A stretch of DNA of 64,000 bases from Aegilops tauschii subsp. strangulata (taxonomy: Eukaryota; Streptophyta; Magnoliopsida; Poales; Poaceae): assembly GCF_002575655.3 (NCBI RefSeq), contig NC_053037.3, positions 567,526,880-567,590,879 on the forward strand. Direction: 5' to 3'. Shown piece by piece: positions 23,166 through 32,084 of the stretch. The translations under genes were made by a program, and so were the position numbers. The notes below the pieces were generated by a model. That model ran no database searches, was not told the DNA's origin, and saw nothing but the letters and a program-made list of their open reading frames with translations. Numbering within the stretch: position 1 is the stretch's first letter; the number at the start of each line of letters is the position of its first letter.

Positions 23166-24713
23166 TCACATGGGTATGGGCACTCCCCTTGGCAACTGCC
23201 AAGCTTGGGGGAGGTGCCCCGGTATCGTATCACAACCACACTCCTATCTTTACCGTTTTTCTTAGTTTGATCCTATTAGTAGTATCTTGATCTAGTAGAA
23301 TAAAGTTTTGGTATGATCTAGTTTTGAGTTTTGCATTATAATCTCTCTATGTAATCGAGTCCGTGAGCTATATAATAAAGATTAGTGTTGAGTCAAGGGC
23401 TTGATTATTTGCCATGATCTTGAGTGAATAAAAGAAAAGAGAAAAAGAATAAAAAGAAACAAAGAGATCATATTGATCTTATTGAGAGTAATGACTTCAC
23501 ATAGAAAGAGTATGATGATTAAAAATTGTTGAGAGTTGACAAGCATAGCTTTGGTCATCGTTGAAATTAATAGGAAGTAATAAGGAAAGAGAGGTTTCAC
23601 ATATAAATATACTATATTGGACATCTTTTATGATTGGGAGCACTCATTAAAATATGACATGCTAAAGAGTTGATGTTGGACAAGGAAGACAACGTAATGG
23701 GTTATGTTTTCTTATATGTAAGATAAAATATATTGTCATGGATCATCCAACATGTTGAGCTTGCCTTTCCCCCTCATGCTAGCCAAATTCTTTGCACCAA
23801 GTAGAGATACTACTTGTGCTTCCAAAAGCCCTTAAACCAGTTTTGCCATGAGAGTCCACCATATCTACCTATGGATTGAGTAAGATCCTTCAAGTAAGTT
23901 GTCATCGGTGCAAGCAATAAAAATTTCTCTCTAAATTTGTATGATTGATTGGTGTGGAGGAAATAAGCTTTATACGATCTTGTGATGTGGAAGAAATAAA
24001 AGCGATGGACTGCATAATAAAGGTTCATATCACAAGGGGCAATATAAAGTGACGTTCTTTCGCATTAAGATTTTGTGCATCCAACCTTGAAAGCGCATGG
24101 CAACCTCTGCTTCCCTCTGCGAAGGGCCTATCTTTTATTATTATCTTCTACCTTATGCAAGAGTCATGGTGATCTTCACCTTTCCTTTTTACATTTTATC
24201 CTTTGGCAAGCACAAGGTGTTGGAAAGATCCTGATACATATATCTAATTGGATATGGGTTAGCATGAATTATTATTGTTGACATTACCCTTGAGGTAAAA
24301 GGTTGGGAGGCGAAACTATAAGCCCCTATCTTTCTCTTTGTCCGATTAAAACTCCGTAACCACAAGTATTGCGTGAGTGTTAGCAATTATGAAAGACTAA
24401 ATGATAGTTGAGTATGTGGACTTGCTAGAAAGCTCTGACATAGACTCTTTCTGATGTTATGATAAATTGCAATTGCTTCAATGACTGAGATTATAGCCTG
24501 TTAGTTCTCAATAAAGTTTCTGATTCATACTTTGCATTGTGAATAGATTCTTACTTGAGCATAAGAAATCATATGACAATATCCATATGTGTTGCTGTTA
24601 TGAGAATAATCATGATGCCCTCATGTCCGTATTTTATTTTATCGACACCTCTACCTCTAAACATGTGGACATATTTATCGTTTTCGGCTTCCGCTTGAGG
24701 ACAAGCGAGGTCT
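23166..24713 (+). other. Element B 3' non-coding region with an internal PPT copy
   Basis: No credible gene. AAGCTTGGGGGAGG at 23201-23214 matches 13 of 14 bases of the true PPT at 24714-24727. From about 23490 the sequence is clearly related to the 3' internal region of element E (about 56150-57634), including AGTAATGACTTCACATA and GGACAAGGAAGACAAC blocks in the same order. Confidence 0.75.
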
Positions 24714-24727
24714 AAGCTTGGGGGAGT
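24714..24727 (+). other. Polypurine tract of element B
   Basis: AAGCTTGGGGGAGT lies directly before the TG of LTR 3. Confidence 0.88.
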
Positions 24728-26239
24728 TGATACGTCCATTTTGCATCATGCTTTTATATCGATATTTATTGCATTATGGGCTGTTATTATGCATTATGTC
24801 ACAATACTTATGCCTATTCTATCTTATTTTACAAGGTTTACATAAGGAGGGAGAATGCCGGCAGCTGGAATTCTGGGCTGGAAAAGGAGCAAATATTAGA
24901 GACCTATTCTGCACAACTCCAAAAGTCCTGAAACTCCACGAAAGTTATTTTTGGAAATAATAAAAAAATATTGAGCGGAAGAAGTACGTCAGAGGGGGCC
25001 CCACCTGGCCACGAGGGTGGGGGTGCGCCCTACCCCCTAGGGCGCGCCCCCCAGCCCCGTGGGCCCTCTGTTGGCTCTCCGGTGGCCATCTTCTGCTATA
25101 TGAGGTCTTTCGTCGAGGAAAAAATCATACGCAACCTTTCGGGACGAGACTCCGCCGCCACGAGGCGGAACCAATCTAGGGCTCCGGCAGAGCTTTTCTG
25201 CCGGGGACACTTCCCTCCGGGAGGGGGAAATCATCGCCATCGTCATCACCAACGCTCCTCTCATCGGGAGAGGGCAATCTCCATCAACATCTTCACCAAC
25301 ACCATCTCCTCTCAAAACCCTAGTTCATCTCTTGTATCCAATTCTTGTCTCCAAGTCTGGGATTGGTACCTGTAGGTTGCTAGTAGTGTTGATTACTGCT
25401 TGTAGTTGATGCTAGTTGGTTTATTTGGTGGAAGATCATATGTTCAGATCCATTATGCATATTAATACCCCTCTGATTATGAACATGAATATGCTTTGTG
25501 AGTAGTTACGTTTGTTCCTGAGGACATGGGAGAAGTCTTGCTATTAGTAGTCATGTGAATTTGGTATTCGTTCGATATTTTGATGAGATGTATGTTGTCT
25601 CTCCTCTAGTGGTGTTATGTGAACGTCGACTACATGACACCTCACCATTATTTGGGCCTAGAGGAAGGCATTGGGAAGTAATAAGTAGATGATGGGTTGC
25701 TAGAGTGACAGAAGCTTAAACCCTAGTTTATGCGTTGCTTCGTAAGGGGCTGATTTGGATCCAGATGTTTCATGCTATGGTTAGGTTTACCTTAATACTT
25801 CTTTTGTAGTTGCGGATGCTTGCAATAGGGGTTAATCATAAGTGGGATGCTTGTTCAAGTAAGGACAGCACCCAAGCACCGGTCCACCAACATATCAAAT
25901 TATCAAAGTACCGAACGTGAATCATATGAACGTGATGAAAACTAGCTTGACGATAATTCCCATGTGTCCTCGGGAGCGTTTTCCTTCATATAAGAGTTTG
26001 TCCAGGCTTGTCCTTTGCTACAAAAAGGATTGGGCCACCTTGCTGCACTTTATTTACTTTTGTTACTTGTTGCTCGTTACAAATTATCTTATCACAAAAC
26101 TATCTGTTACCTATAATTTCAGTGCTTGCAGAGAATACCTTGCTAAAACCGCTTATCATTTCCTTCTGCTCCTCGTTGGGTTCGACACTCTTACTTATCT
26201 AAAGGACTACGATAGATCCCCTATACTTGTGGGTTATCG
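24728..26239 (+). repeat. Fatima-like LTR 3 (shared 3' LTR, apparently hybrid)
   Basis: This 1512-bp LTR starts TGATACGTCC and ends GGGTTATCG instead of TCATCA, so its last CA has mutated. It is followed by TTCAT. Its first few hundred bases share the variants of LTR 2. Its last ~280 bases share the variants of LTR 1 at nearly every informative site. Confidence 0.9.
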
Positions 26240-26244
26240 TTCAT
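26240..26244. repeat. Element A target-site duplication TTCAT, right
   Basis: Matches 6657-6661. It shows that LTR 3 ends in the 3' terminus of element A, not in an independent copy. Confidence 0.92.
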
Positions 26245-26704
26245 CTTCCGGACGAATATCAAAGGTGATAAGCATATCAGGCTCAAATGCATAAGCCTTG
26301 CATAGTGCTCTCCAATTTTTGCATTCAAAATAGGTGTAGGTGTCTGCATTGTATAATTTTACGGCAAAAGAATAACCATGCTCGGTCCTCAGTTGAACTC
26401 TCTTTACCTCCATAGTTTCCATAGTACTGAAACCAACCTTATCCAAGACATACATTCTTGCATGGCAGGGGATATGCTAGTAAAAATAGTAAAAAATTAA
26501 AATTATAAGTTGAAGCAAAAGAAGCAGAGGTCATGCTTAATTACGAAAAAAATATTTGTCGTTGTGACTTACTGTATCCACTTCGAAGGTCTCATCCAGC
26601 TTGATGCTGAAGCGCCTACCACCAACTAGGTGAGGCCTGTCGCACAGGCCGCACTCGTCTTCGCAGTATTCGCATATACCGAAATCCTTTTCGTCGCCAG
26701 ACAT
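26240..26704 (-). pseudogene. B3-like DNA-binding protein gene, exon 1 and start of exon 2 (broken)
   Basis: This is the 5' half of the CACTA-borne gene. Exon 1 is 26704-26573, starting at ATG and ending at a GTAAGT donor in phase 0. It has a Cys-rich CEYCEDECGLC segment (residues 11-21) that could bind metal. Exon 2 starts at 26476 after a CTAG acceptor and runs to the retrotransposon TSD. It continues in phase at 6656 and ends at 6599. Exon 2 encodes a beta-rich stretch with FECKNWRALCKAYAFEPDM followed by LITFDI, which resembles the core of plant B3 domains. Gene and element run toward the left CACTA end. The B3 label is a pattern judgement. Confidence 0.68.
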
Positions 26705-26824
26705 TTCCTATGTTCATAGTTGAAACATTAATTAATTGAAAATCGATCGAAGGCAACTACCAGGAAACTCAACACACAGATCACTATTACTCAATATGCA
26801 ACGGGTTGACTTTAGGTCTGTCGA
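26705..26824 (-). other. Upstream flank of the CACTA-borne gene
   Basis: Short non-coding stretch before the inferred ATG at 26704. No clear TATA box was identified. Confidence 0.4.
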
Positions 26825-27190
26825 GTCTTCCTTCCTAAACTATCATCTCACGTATATGGTGGGCACTCCCTCTTTGATATTGCGACCGTCGATGATGGTC
26901 GCTACTCCTCCTTTCCCTACTGCATTACAAATATCTAGCACAAGGAAAAGAAAGAGAAGCGACCCCCATGACAACAGTCGTCATTCTTCTTCTCTCATAT
27001 ATGGTGGACACTCCCTCACCGATTTTTCGGCCGTCGATGATGGTCGCTACTCCTTCTTCCCCTAGTGCATAAAAAAGGTCTATCACAAAGAGAAGAAGGA
27101 GAAGCGACCCCCACGACAACAGTCGGCATTCTTCTTCTATCATATATGGTGGAGACTCTCCCTCACCGATTTTTTGACTGTCATGTATGG
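26825..27190. repeat. Tandem repeat, ~145-bp unit, three copies
   Basis: TATATGGTGG anchors occur at about 26853, 26998 and 27143. Each is followed by CACTCCCTC-type sequence and GTCGATGATGGTCGCTACTCC, which is well kept in the first two copies and decayed in the third. The copies lie upstream of the minus-strand gene. Confidence 0.8.
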
Positions 27191-28090
27191 AGCCCCGACA
27201 GACTTAAATTCAACTCAAAATGTCGTTTAATTCTATTTCTAGCAAATCCGGGGCACTCAATATTTCCTACATATTCTAGCACAAGTCATGCTTAAATTCA
27301 CGGAAAAATCCGGCATGACCTTTGCTAAAATAGGACATATCGAGCACCTGAAATTTGCCGGAACGGAAATGAATCAACACTCCGGCAAAACATAGGCCAC
27401 TCAGATTTTCCCTGCAATACAAAGATGTCCCTTCTCTCATATATTCGAATCAATTATCATAAGCATTCGCACCCGAACATTTCAATATATCTTATAACCC
27501 GAACATTTCATTTGGTTAAGAAGCATAACTAAATACCCTAGTTCTACTCTATTCAACACCAAGGAGTAGAGAAGGAGGAGGTGGACTTTTAGCTCACCGA
27601 CTCGGGTGTGTAGGAAGTAGAGGTAGCCCGGATGACGATCACTCCAAGGAGACACGACTCTACAAAGCCTGCATATTCCACCAAGTAAAATTTTAATTAG
27701 ATCATCAAATCTCATATAGCATTCTTTGATGACAAAGTGATAATGACATAAATTCAACTAGTTCTATTAATTCAACTAGTTCAACTAAGCACTTACTAAA
27801 AATAAACTAGTTCTATTAATTCTCTTACTAAAAATAAACTAGTTCTATAGTAAAATTTTAATTAGATCATCAAATGCCTATTCACTAGTTTTCTATTACT
27901 ATTAGTAAGATTCTGTGTACTAAAATTTTCTATTACTAATTTTTTTTATATTACTAAAATTACAAACTATCTATATACCTAATTATATTACTAAAATTTT
28001 CTATTACTAAAACTTTCTATTACTAAAACTATTTCTATACCTAATTACAAACTTGTAGAGAAAGGGAGGAGGGAGGAAGGGAGGGAGGCA
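27191..28090. other. CACTA interior, AT-rich, no gene seen
   Basis: No coding region is supported. A block with TAAAATTTTAATTAGATCAT occurs twice (near 27687 and 27851), and degenerate TTCTATTACTAAAA repeats fill about 27890-28045. Confidence 0.55.
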
Positions 28091-28098
28091 GGAGGGAG
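28091..28098. repeat. Candidate 8-bp TSD of hAT-like element, left
   Basis: GGAGGGAG pairs with GGAGGGAT at 28829-28836 (7 of 8). The flank is purine-rich, so chance agreement is possible. Confidence 0.5.
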
Positions 28099-28828
28099 TC
28101 AAGATGGCAATGAGGCCCCGAAACCCGCGTCCCGCGGGTTTTTACCCTATTAGGGGATGGGGATGGCGTCTTTTAAACCCCGCGGGGCTGCTGTTGGGTA
28201 AAGTATAAAACCCGACACGTTTCATGGGTTCAAACCCGTTTCAACAATATCCGAACCCGAAACCCGCCATCCCCGTCAAAATACTACAATAAGCGTACTC
28301 AGGGAGTACAATCTTGAGAGTGATGATAATCATGGACAACCATCTTGCTCATTCTCTTCTTTGCAAGCTCCATTCCTTATGTCACTCTTCAACGAACGTG
28401 TTGCTAAAAATGGCCATCATCTTTTAGGATGAAATCTGAGCTAGACCGTTACTAGGAAGATGAGCTAGTTCCATTGTCCAAAGATAAATTCAGTGTGTTA
28501 GATTGGTGGAAAGTTGGTGGAACACACTATCCAACTTTGAGGCTGCTAGCATGTGATATTTTTGCAACTCCGGTCAGCACGGTTACCTCATAATCAACAT
28601 TTAGCACAAGTGGTAGAGTTCTAGTTCTAAGCGGTAGAACTCTATTCCTTATGTTTGCTTAAATATGCTGATTTCCCCGTGGGTTTAGAAAACCCGATGG
28701 TTTTAGTGGACAGGCAAAAAGCTAGCCCCGCGTAAGGTGATGGGGACGGGGACGGGCTTCCAAATTTTTCGTGGGGATGGGTTTGGGAAGGCAAAACCCG
28801 GTGGGTTTCGTCCCCGTTGCCATCTTGA
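28099..28828. mobile_element. hAT-like non-autonomous DNA transposon
   Basis: The inverted ends are TCAAGATGGCAATGAGG (left) and, in reverse complement, TCAAGATGGCAACGGGG (right). Further imperfect pairing of CGAAACCC-type sequence lies inside them. The length is 730 bp, with an 8-bp near-duplicate flank. No transposase is present. It is inserted in a purine-rich stretch of the CACTA. Confidence 0.7.
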
Positions 28829-29075
28829 GGAGGGATGGAGGGAGGAGAGAGGGAGGAGGCCGAGATGGAGGGGGGAAGGAGGAAGGAGGGGTGGCGTATG
28901 GAGGTGGGGCAGTGACTGGAGGGGGAGAAGGAGGAAGAGAGGAGGGGGAGGAAGAGTGATGAGGAGGGAGGGAGGAGGAGGTGGTGGGAGGAGGGAGGAG
29001 GGCCGCCGGAGGGAGGAGAGAGGAGGGCGACCGAAGGGAGGAGGAGGAGGGAGGAGGGAGGAGGAGAGAGAGAGA
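28829..29075. repeat. Purine-rich low-complexity tract (GGA/GGGA)n
   Basis: Almost pure G/A on the plus strand. Open frames here on both strands are compositional artefacts. The same composition occurs left of the hAT-like element, so the tract was probably continuous before insertion. Confidence 0.85.
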
Positions 29076-29207
29076 GATGATACCTTGGGGCGACAGCAAT
29101 GCGGCGGCGGGGGAGGGCTGAATGTCGTCGGCGGCGGAACGCACGGGAGAGTGAGACTGGGAGTGGAGAGGGGAGAGTGAGGGACGGCCGGTTGGAGAAG
29201 ATAGGAT

Positions 29208-29340
29208 GGGCTTAGCAGCAGCGCGCTTCGAAATAAAGCACTACCGCTAAAAGCCATAGCAGTAGCGCCTTTTATCAGAGAAGCGCTACTGCTACAGGGT
29301 AGCAGTAGCGCCTGTGTTAAAACGCGCTACTGCTAAGGCT
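29208..29340 (-). repeat. CACTA subterminal repeats, inner right block
   Basis: AGCAGTAGCGC and GCGCTACTGCT units alternate, like the left subterminal region. Confidence 0.85.
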
Positions 29341-29385
29341 AAGCATCGAAAAAATTCAAAATACATTGCTCATCAATTATCTTTT

Positions 29386-29469
29386 TGTGTAGAATCTAAA
29401 TTGTCAATAGGAATCTTCCCCGGTTTAAGAACCGGTGAAGATTCCTATTGCGGCCACAGATCCTACACA
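29386..29469. repeat. Inverted repeat (hairpin), 40-bp arms
   Basis: The left arm 29386-29425 and right arm 29430-29469 pair around a 4-base loop. The core CAATAGGAATCTTCCCCGG / CCGGTGAAGATTCCTATTG is nearly perfect and the outer half is weaker. It lies between two blocks of subterminal repeats. Confidence 0.85.
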
Positions 29470-29574
29470 TAGAGTTCAATGAAGACCAAGTTGTTGTGAT
29501 GGTTTGAGAAGTAACGTATTTAAGGTGGTAAACACCCTATTCGCGGAGTGAGGTGGGACTAAATTAGTTGCAAC

Positions 29575-29836
29575 GAGTGGACTAAACTTATCAGCAACGA
29601 GGGTGGCGAAAAAGCGTTGCTGCTAAGTTCAATAGCAGCAGCGCTCTTAGAAAACATGCGCTACTACTAAACCTACTCCGGCGGCAACGTCGTGGCATAT
29701 GTAGTAGTAGCGCTGTTTTTCGCTAACGCGCTACTGCTACGTTGGTAGTAGTAGCGCTGTTTTTTTACGCGCGCTGCTGCTAAGTAGCAGTAGCGCCTTA
29801 TTTTGGACCGCACTGCTGGTAAGATTCTGTGTATAA
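29575..29836 (-). repeat. CACTA subterminal repeats, outer right block
   Basis: Repeated AGTAGTAGCGC / GCGCTACTGCT units end close to the right terminal inverted repeat. Confidence 0.85.
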
Positions 29837-29853
29837 GGTTTTCCCCAGTAGTG
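29837..29853 (-). repeat. CACTA terminal inverted repeat, right
   Basis: GGTTTTCCCCAGTAGTG, the reverse complement counterpart of 5200-5217. It is followed by TSD AGC at 29854-29856. Confidence 0.9.
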
Positions 29854-29856
29854 AGC

Positions 29857-29988
29857 GTGCGGACCCTACGGGTTCGAGAACTATGTATACATGACCGAGA
29901 CACCTCTCCGGTCAATAACCAATAGCGAAACCTGGATGCCCATATTGGCTCCTATATATTCTACGAAGATCTTTAACGGTCGAACCAT
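29857..29988 (-). mobile_element. Angela-like copia LTR, continuation after CACTA
   Basis: This resumes the minus-strand LTR of 4280-5199. It matches 50211-50350 in reverse complement and stops near 29988, where plus-strand LTR sequence starts. About 0.5 kb of the LTR 5' end is missing. Confidence 0.82.
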
Positions 29989-30884
29989 TATGTGGTTTGG
30001 TGACCGAATGTTGTTCGGAGTCCCGGATGAGATCACGGACATGACGAGGAGCTCCGGAGGTAAAGCTTGATATATAGGATGATGCTATTTGTCTTCGGAA
30101 TGGTTTTAGAATGCACCGAAAAGTTATCGGAATACCGGAAGGGGTTCCGGAGGCACCGGGAGTGTATTGGGCCTTGTTGGGCCATGTAGAGGGAAACACA
30201 CCAGCCCACATGGGTTGGTGCACCCCCCCTTGAGGCTGCCACACCTAATACATGGTAAAAGAGGGGCGCCACCCCCTCTTACCATATCCCGAAGAAGGGA
30301 GGAAGGAAAGAAGGGTGTGCCTCCTCCCTTTCCTTCCCCCTTGTACCATTATTTGGCAGGGGGCGCACCAAAGGGAGGAGCCCTAGGGCTGCCGCCACAC
30401 CTATTGGGGCACCCTAGGGGCTGCCTCCTCCCCTCCCACACCTATATATATGAGGGGAGGGGTGCCACACAATACACAGCTTATTCCATGCCGTGTGTCG
30501 GCACCCCTCTGCCTCTAGTTTACTCCTTCGTTCTAGATCGTCGCAGTGCTTAGACGAAGCCCTGCAGGATTGCTTCACCACCACCGTCACCACGCCGTTA
30601 TGCTGACGGAACTCATCTACTACCTCGGCCCGCTTGCTGGATCAAGATGGCGAGGACGACACCGAGCCGAACGTGTGCAGAACGCGGGGGTGCCGTGCGT
30701 TCGGTACTTGATCGGACGGATCGCGAAGGTGTATGACTACATCAACCGCGTTGAATAAACGCTTCCGCTTACGGTCTACGAGGGTACGTAGACACACCCT
30801 CCCCCTCGTTGCTATGTATCTCCATGGATAGATCATTGCGTGTGCGTAGAATTTTTTTTGTTTTCCATGCAACGTTCGCAAACA
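29989..30884 (+). mobile_element. Angela-like copia LTR fragment, inverted relative to the previous one
   Basis: The 3' half of a plus-strand LTR begins in the middle of the LTR (match to about 50385 on) and ends near AAACA at 30884. A TATA-like CTATATATAT lies at 30442-30451. The final segment shares CGCGTTGAATAAACGCTTCCGCTT-like sequence with other copies. No PBS follows, so it is the end of a 3' LTR or a solo LTR. Confidence 0.8.
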
Positions 30885-31515
30885 GATGTGCATATTGATG
30901 AATTTGCTTTTGATTGCAAATGCACATGGCAGGTTGGAATTATGGGAATCTCCCCCTATATCTTGGAATCCAATCATGCATGATCATAAAATATTGAAGA
31001 ATTTGAATGCATGATAAAAATTGGTGACTGACAAAATACAACATGCATGAGTATATAACATTAAGGATCACGGCATGCATATAAAATGTAGCAAAAGAGT
31101 CAGACCACCAACAGTTATTAAGTTGCAACTCATCAGATAGCACGTCAAATGAAAAATCAAGAGTCGCAACTTAAGCAAAACAGCCCAATATATGACCCGC
31201 TTGAAGACTAACTCAAAATTCTCCCCCTTTGTCATCAAATGACCAAAAGAAGACGAAAATGAGGACTAACACCCCTAAAGAATATCATCTTGAGGAATTC
31301 GGAGGAGCGTCAGTGTTGGTGTCGGGGTCGCGCGAAGCAGAAGGGCCTGCAGTAGTGTCTTCAACCTCTTCATTTTCATTTGATGCGCTCGATAATGGAA
31401 CGCCATATCTGCGATGGATTATTGTCAAGTGGAGCATGAAGAATAACTATAGTTCGATACTACCTTGAAAATCTTGGCACTCAAAGAGTCTGGGTGTTGT
31501 AGAAGCCACCAAGCA
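30885..31515. other. Unassigned AT-rich sequence
   Basis: No gene is supported. TTCTCCCCCTTTGTCATCA near 31221 on the plus strand is the reverse complement of an AAAGGGGGAGAA stretch typical of the 3' region of some copia elements, so a small minus-strand copia scrap is possible. Confidence 0.35.
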
Positions 31516-31518
31516 TGT

Positions 31519-31597
<79 letters not shown>
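31516..31597. repeat. (GA)n microsatellite
   Basis: An essentially uninterrupted GA run of about 80 bases. It borders the LINE scrap directly. Confidence 0.95.
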
Positions 31598-31601
<4 letters not shown>

Positions 31602-32082
31602 TTCATATCTCTAATTCCAAGACCTCAAAGGTGTTTAGGTCTGGTCTTGACGTCCCAACATACCCATGTGTTTTCCTTTCAGCATCTTTGTTGCCCAAAC
31701 AAAATTCGTATCGGAGAATTGATGTCAAGGCATAGTCCCCTAGGAAGTTTAAATCAACCCATGGAATACATTGGGATGGCCTGATCCACGGATTTAATAA
31801 GGACTTCTTTACTTCCAGCTGACAAGATTTTCTCCATCCATCCATGGACTTTATTCAACCCTCTTTTTTAGGAACTTGACAGCACCATTTTTTGATCTCC
31901 CCACATCAAAGGCAATACCATACCTTGGTATTTCTCTAACAAAGTTTCATTTGCTACATTGAGAATACCTTTAATCTCCTCTTTCAAAATTGTTGGGCAT
32001 CCTTTACTAAATAAAGTAGATCACTTCGACCGATTTACCCTCTGTCCAGTGGCCCAACTGTAACTATCCATTAAAGAAGATA
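31598..32082 (-). pseudogene. LINE (non-LTR) reverse-transcriptase C-terminal scrap
   Basis: On the minus strand, translation in several frames gives the typical L1-type order: a YSWATGQRVN segment, an EKYQGM segment, an EVLIKSV segment, then WDVKTRPKHL and GLGIRDMKPL. Stops and frame changes interrupt it throughout. The sequence ends against the GA microsatellite. It is an old, immobile fragment of a retrotransposon that would have used target-primed reverse transcription. Confidence 0.78.
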
Positions 32083-32084
32083 CC

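Larger units (their letters stand above)
6662..26239 (+). mobile_element. Fatima-like Athila-type gypsy complex: element A with element B inside
   Basis: Three direct LTRs are present (6662-8182, 11578-13090, 24728-26239) with internal sequence after each of the first two. One 5-bp TSD (TTCAT) brackets the whole. Internal A (8183-11577) stops inside RNase H, directly against the second LTR. Internal B (13091-24727) is complete and is itself interrupted by element C. The PBS sites are of tRNA-Asp type, as in the Athila branch. The layout is best explained by insertion of B into A followed by loss of the B-to-A 3' LTR interval. Family assignment to Fatima is from memory. Confidence 0.88.
5200..29853. 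mobile_element. CACTA (En/Spm) DNA transposon carrying nested retrotransposons
   Basis: The ends are CACTACTAGGGAAAAGCC (5200-5217) and, in reverse complement, CACTACTGGGGAAAACC (29837-29853). The AGC TSD is present on both sides, and AGTAGCGC-type subterminal repeats occur at both ends. The span is 24.65 kb, but 6662-26244 is one later retrotransposon complex with its TSD, so the original element was about 5.07 kb, including a 730-bp hAT-like insertion. No TNP2-type transposase is visible. The only coding content is a broken minus-strand gene with a B3-like region (exons at 5887-6656 and 26240-26704). It is therefore probably non-autonomous. Confidence 0.9.

Noticed and set aside
6662..26239. 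Reading the three-LTR structure as a simple tandem element formed by unequal crossing-over
   Set aside because: Internal A ends mid-RNase H directly at an LTR start. Unequal crossing-over between LTRs would leave a complete internal region in each unit.
28703..29257. Pro/Ser-rich minus-strand and Gly/Arg-rich plus-strand frames
   Set aside because: They translate the (GGA)n tract and the end of the hAT-like element. No domain and no codon signal.
31515..31784. Frame beginning with repeated Arg-Glu
   Set aside because: It is a translation of the GA microsatellite.
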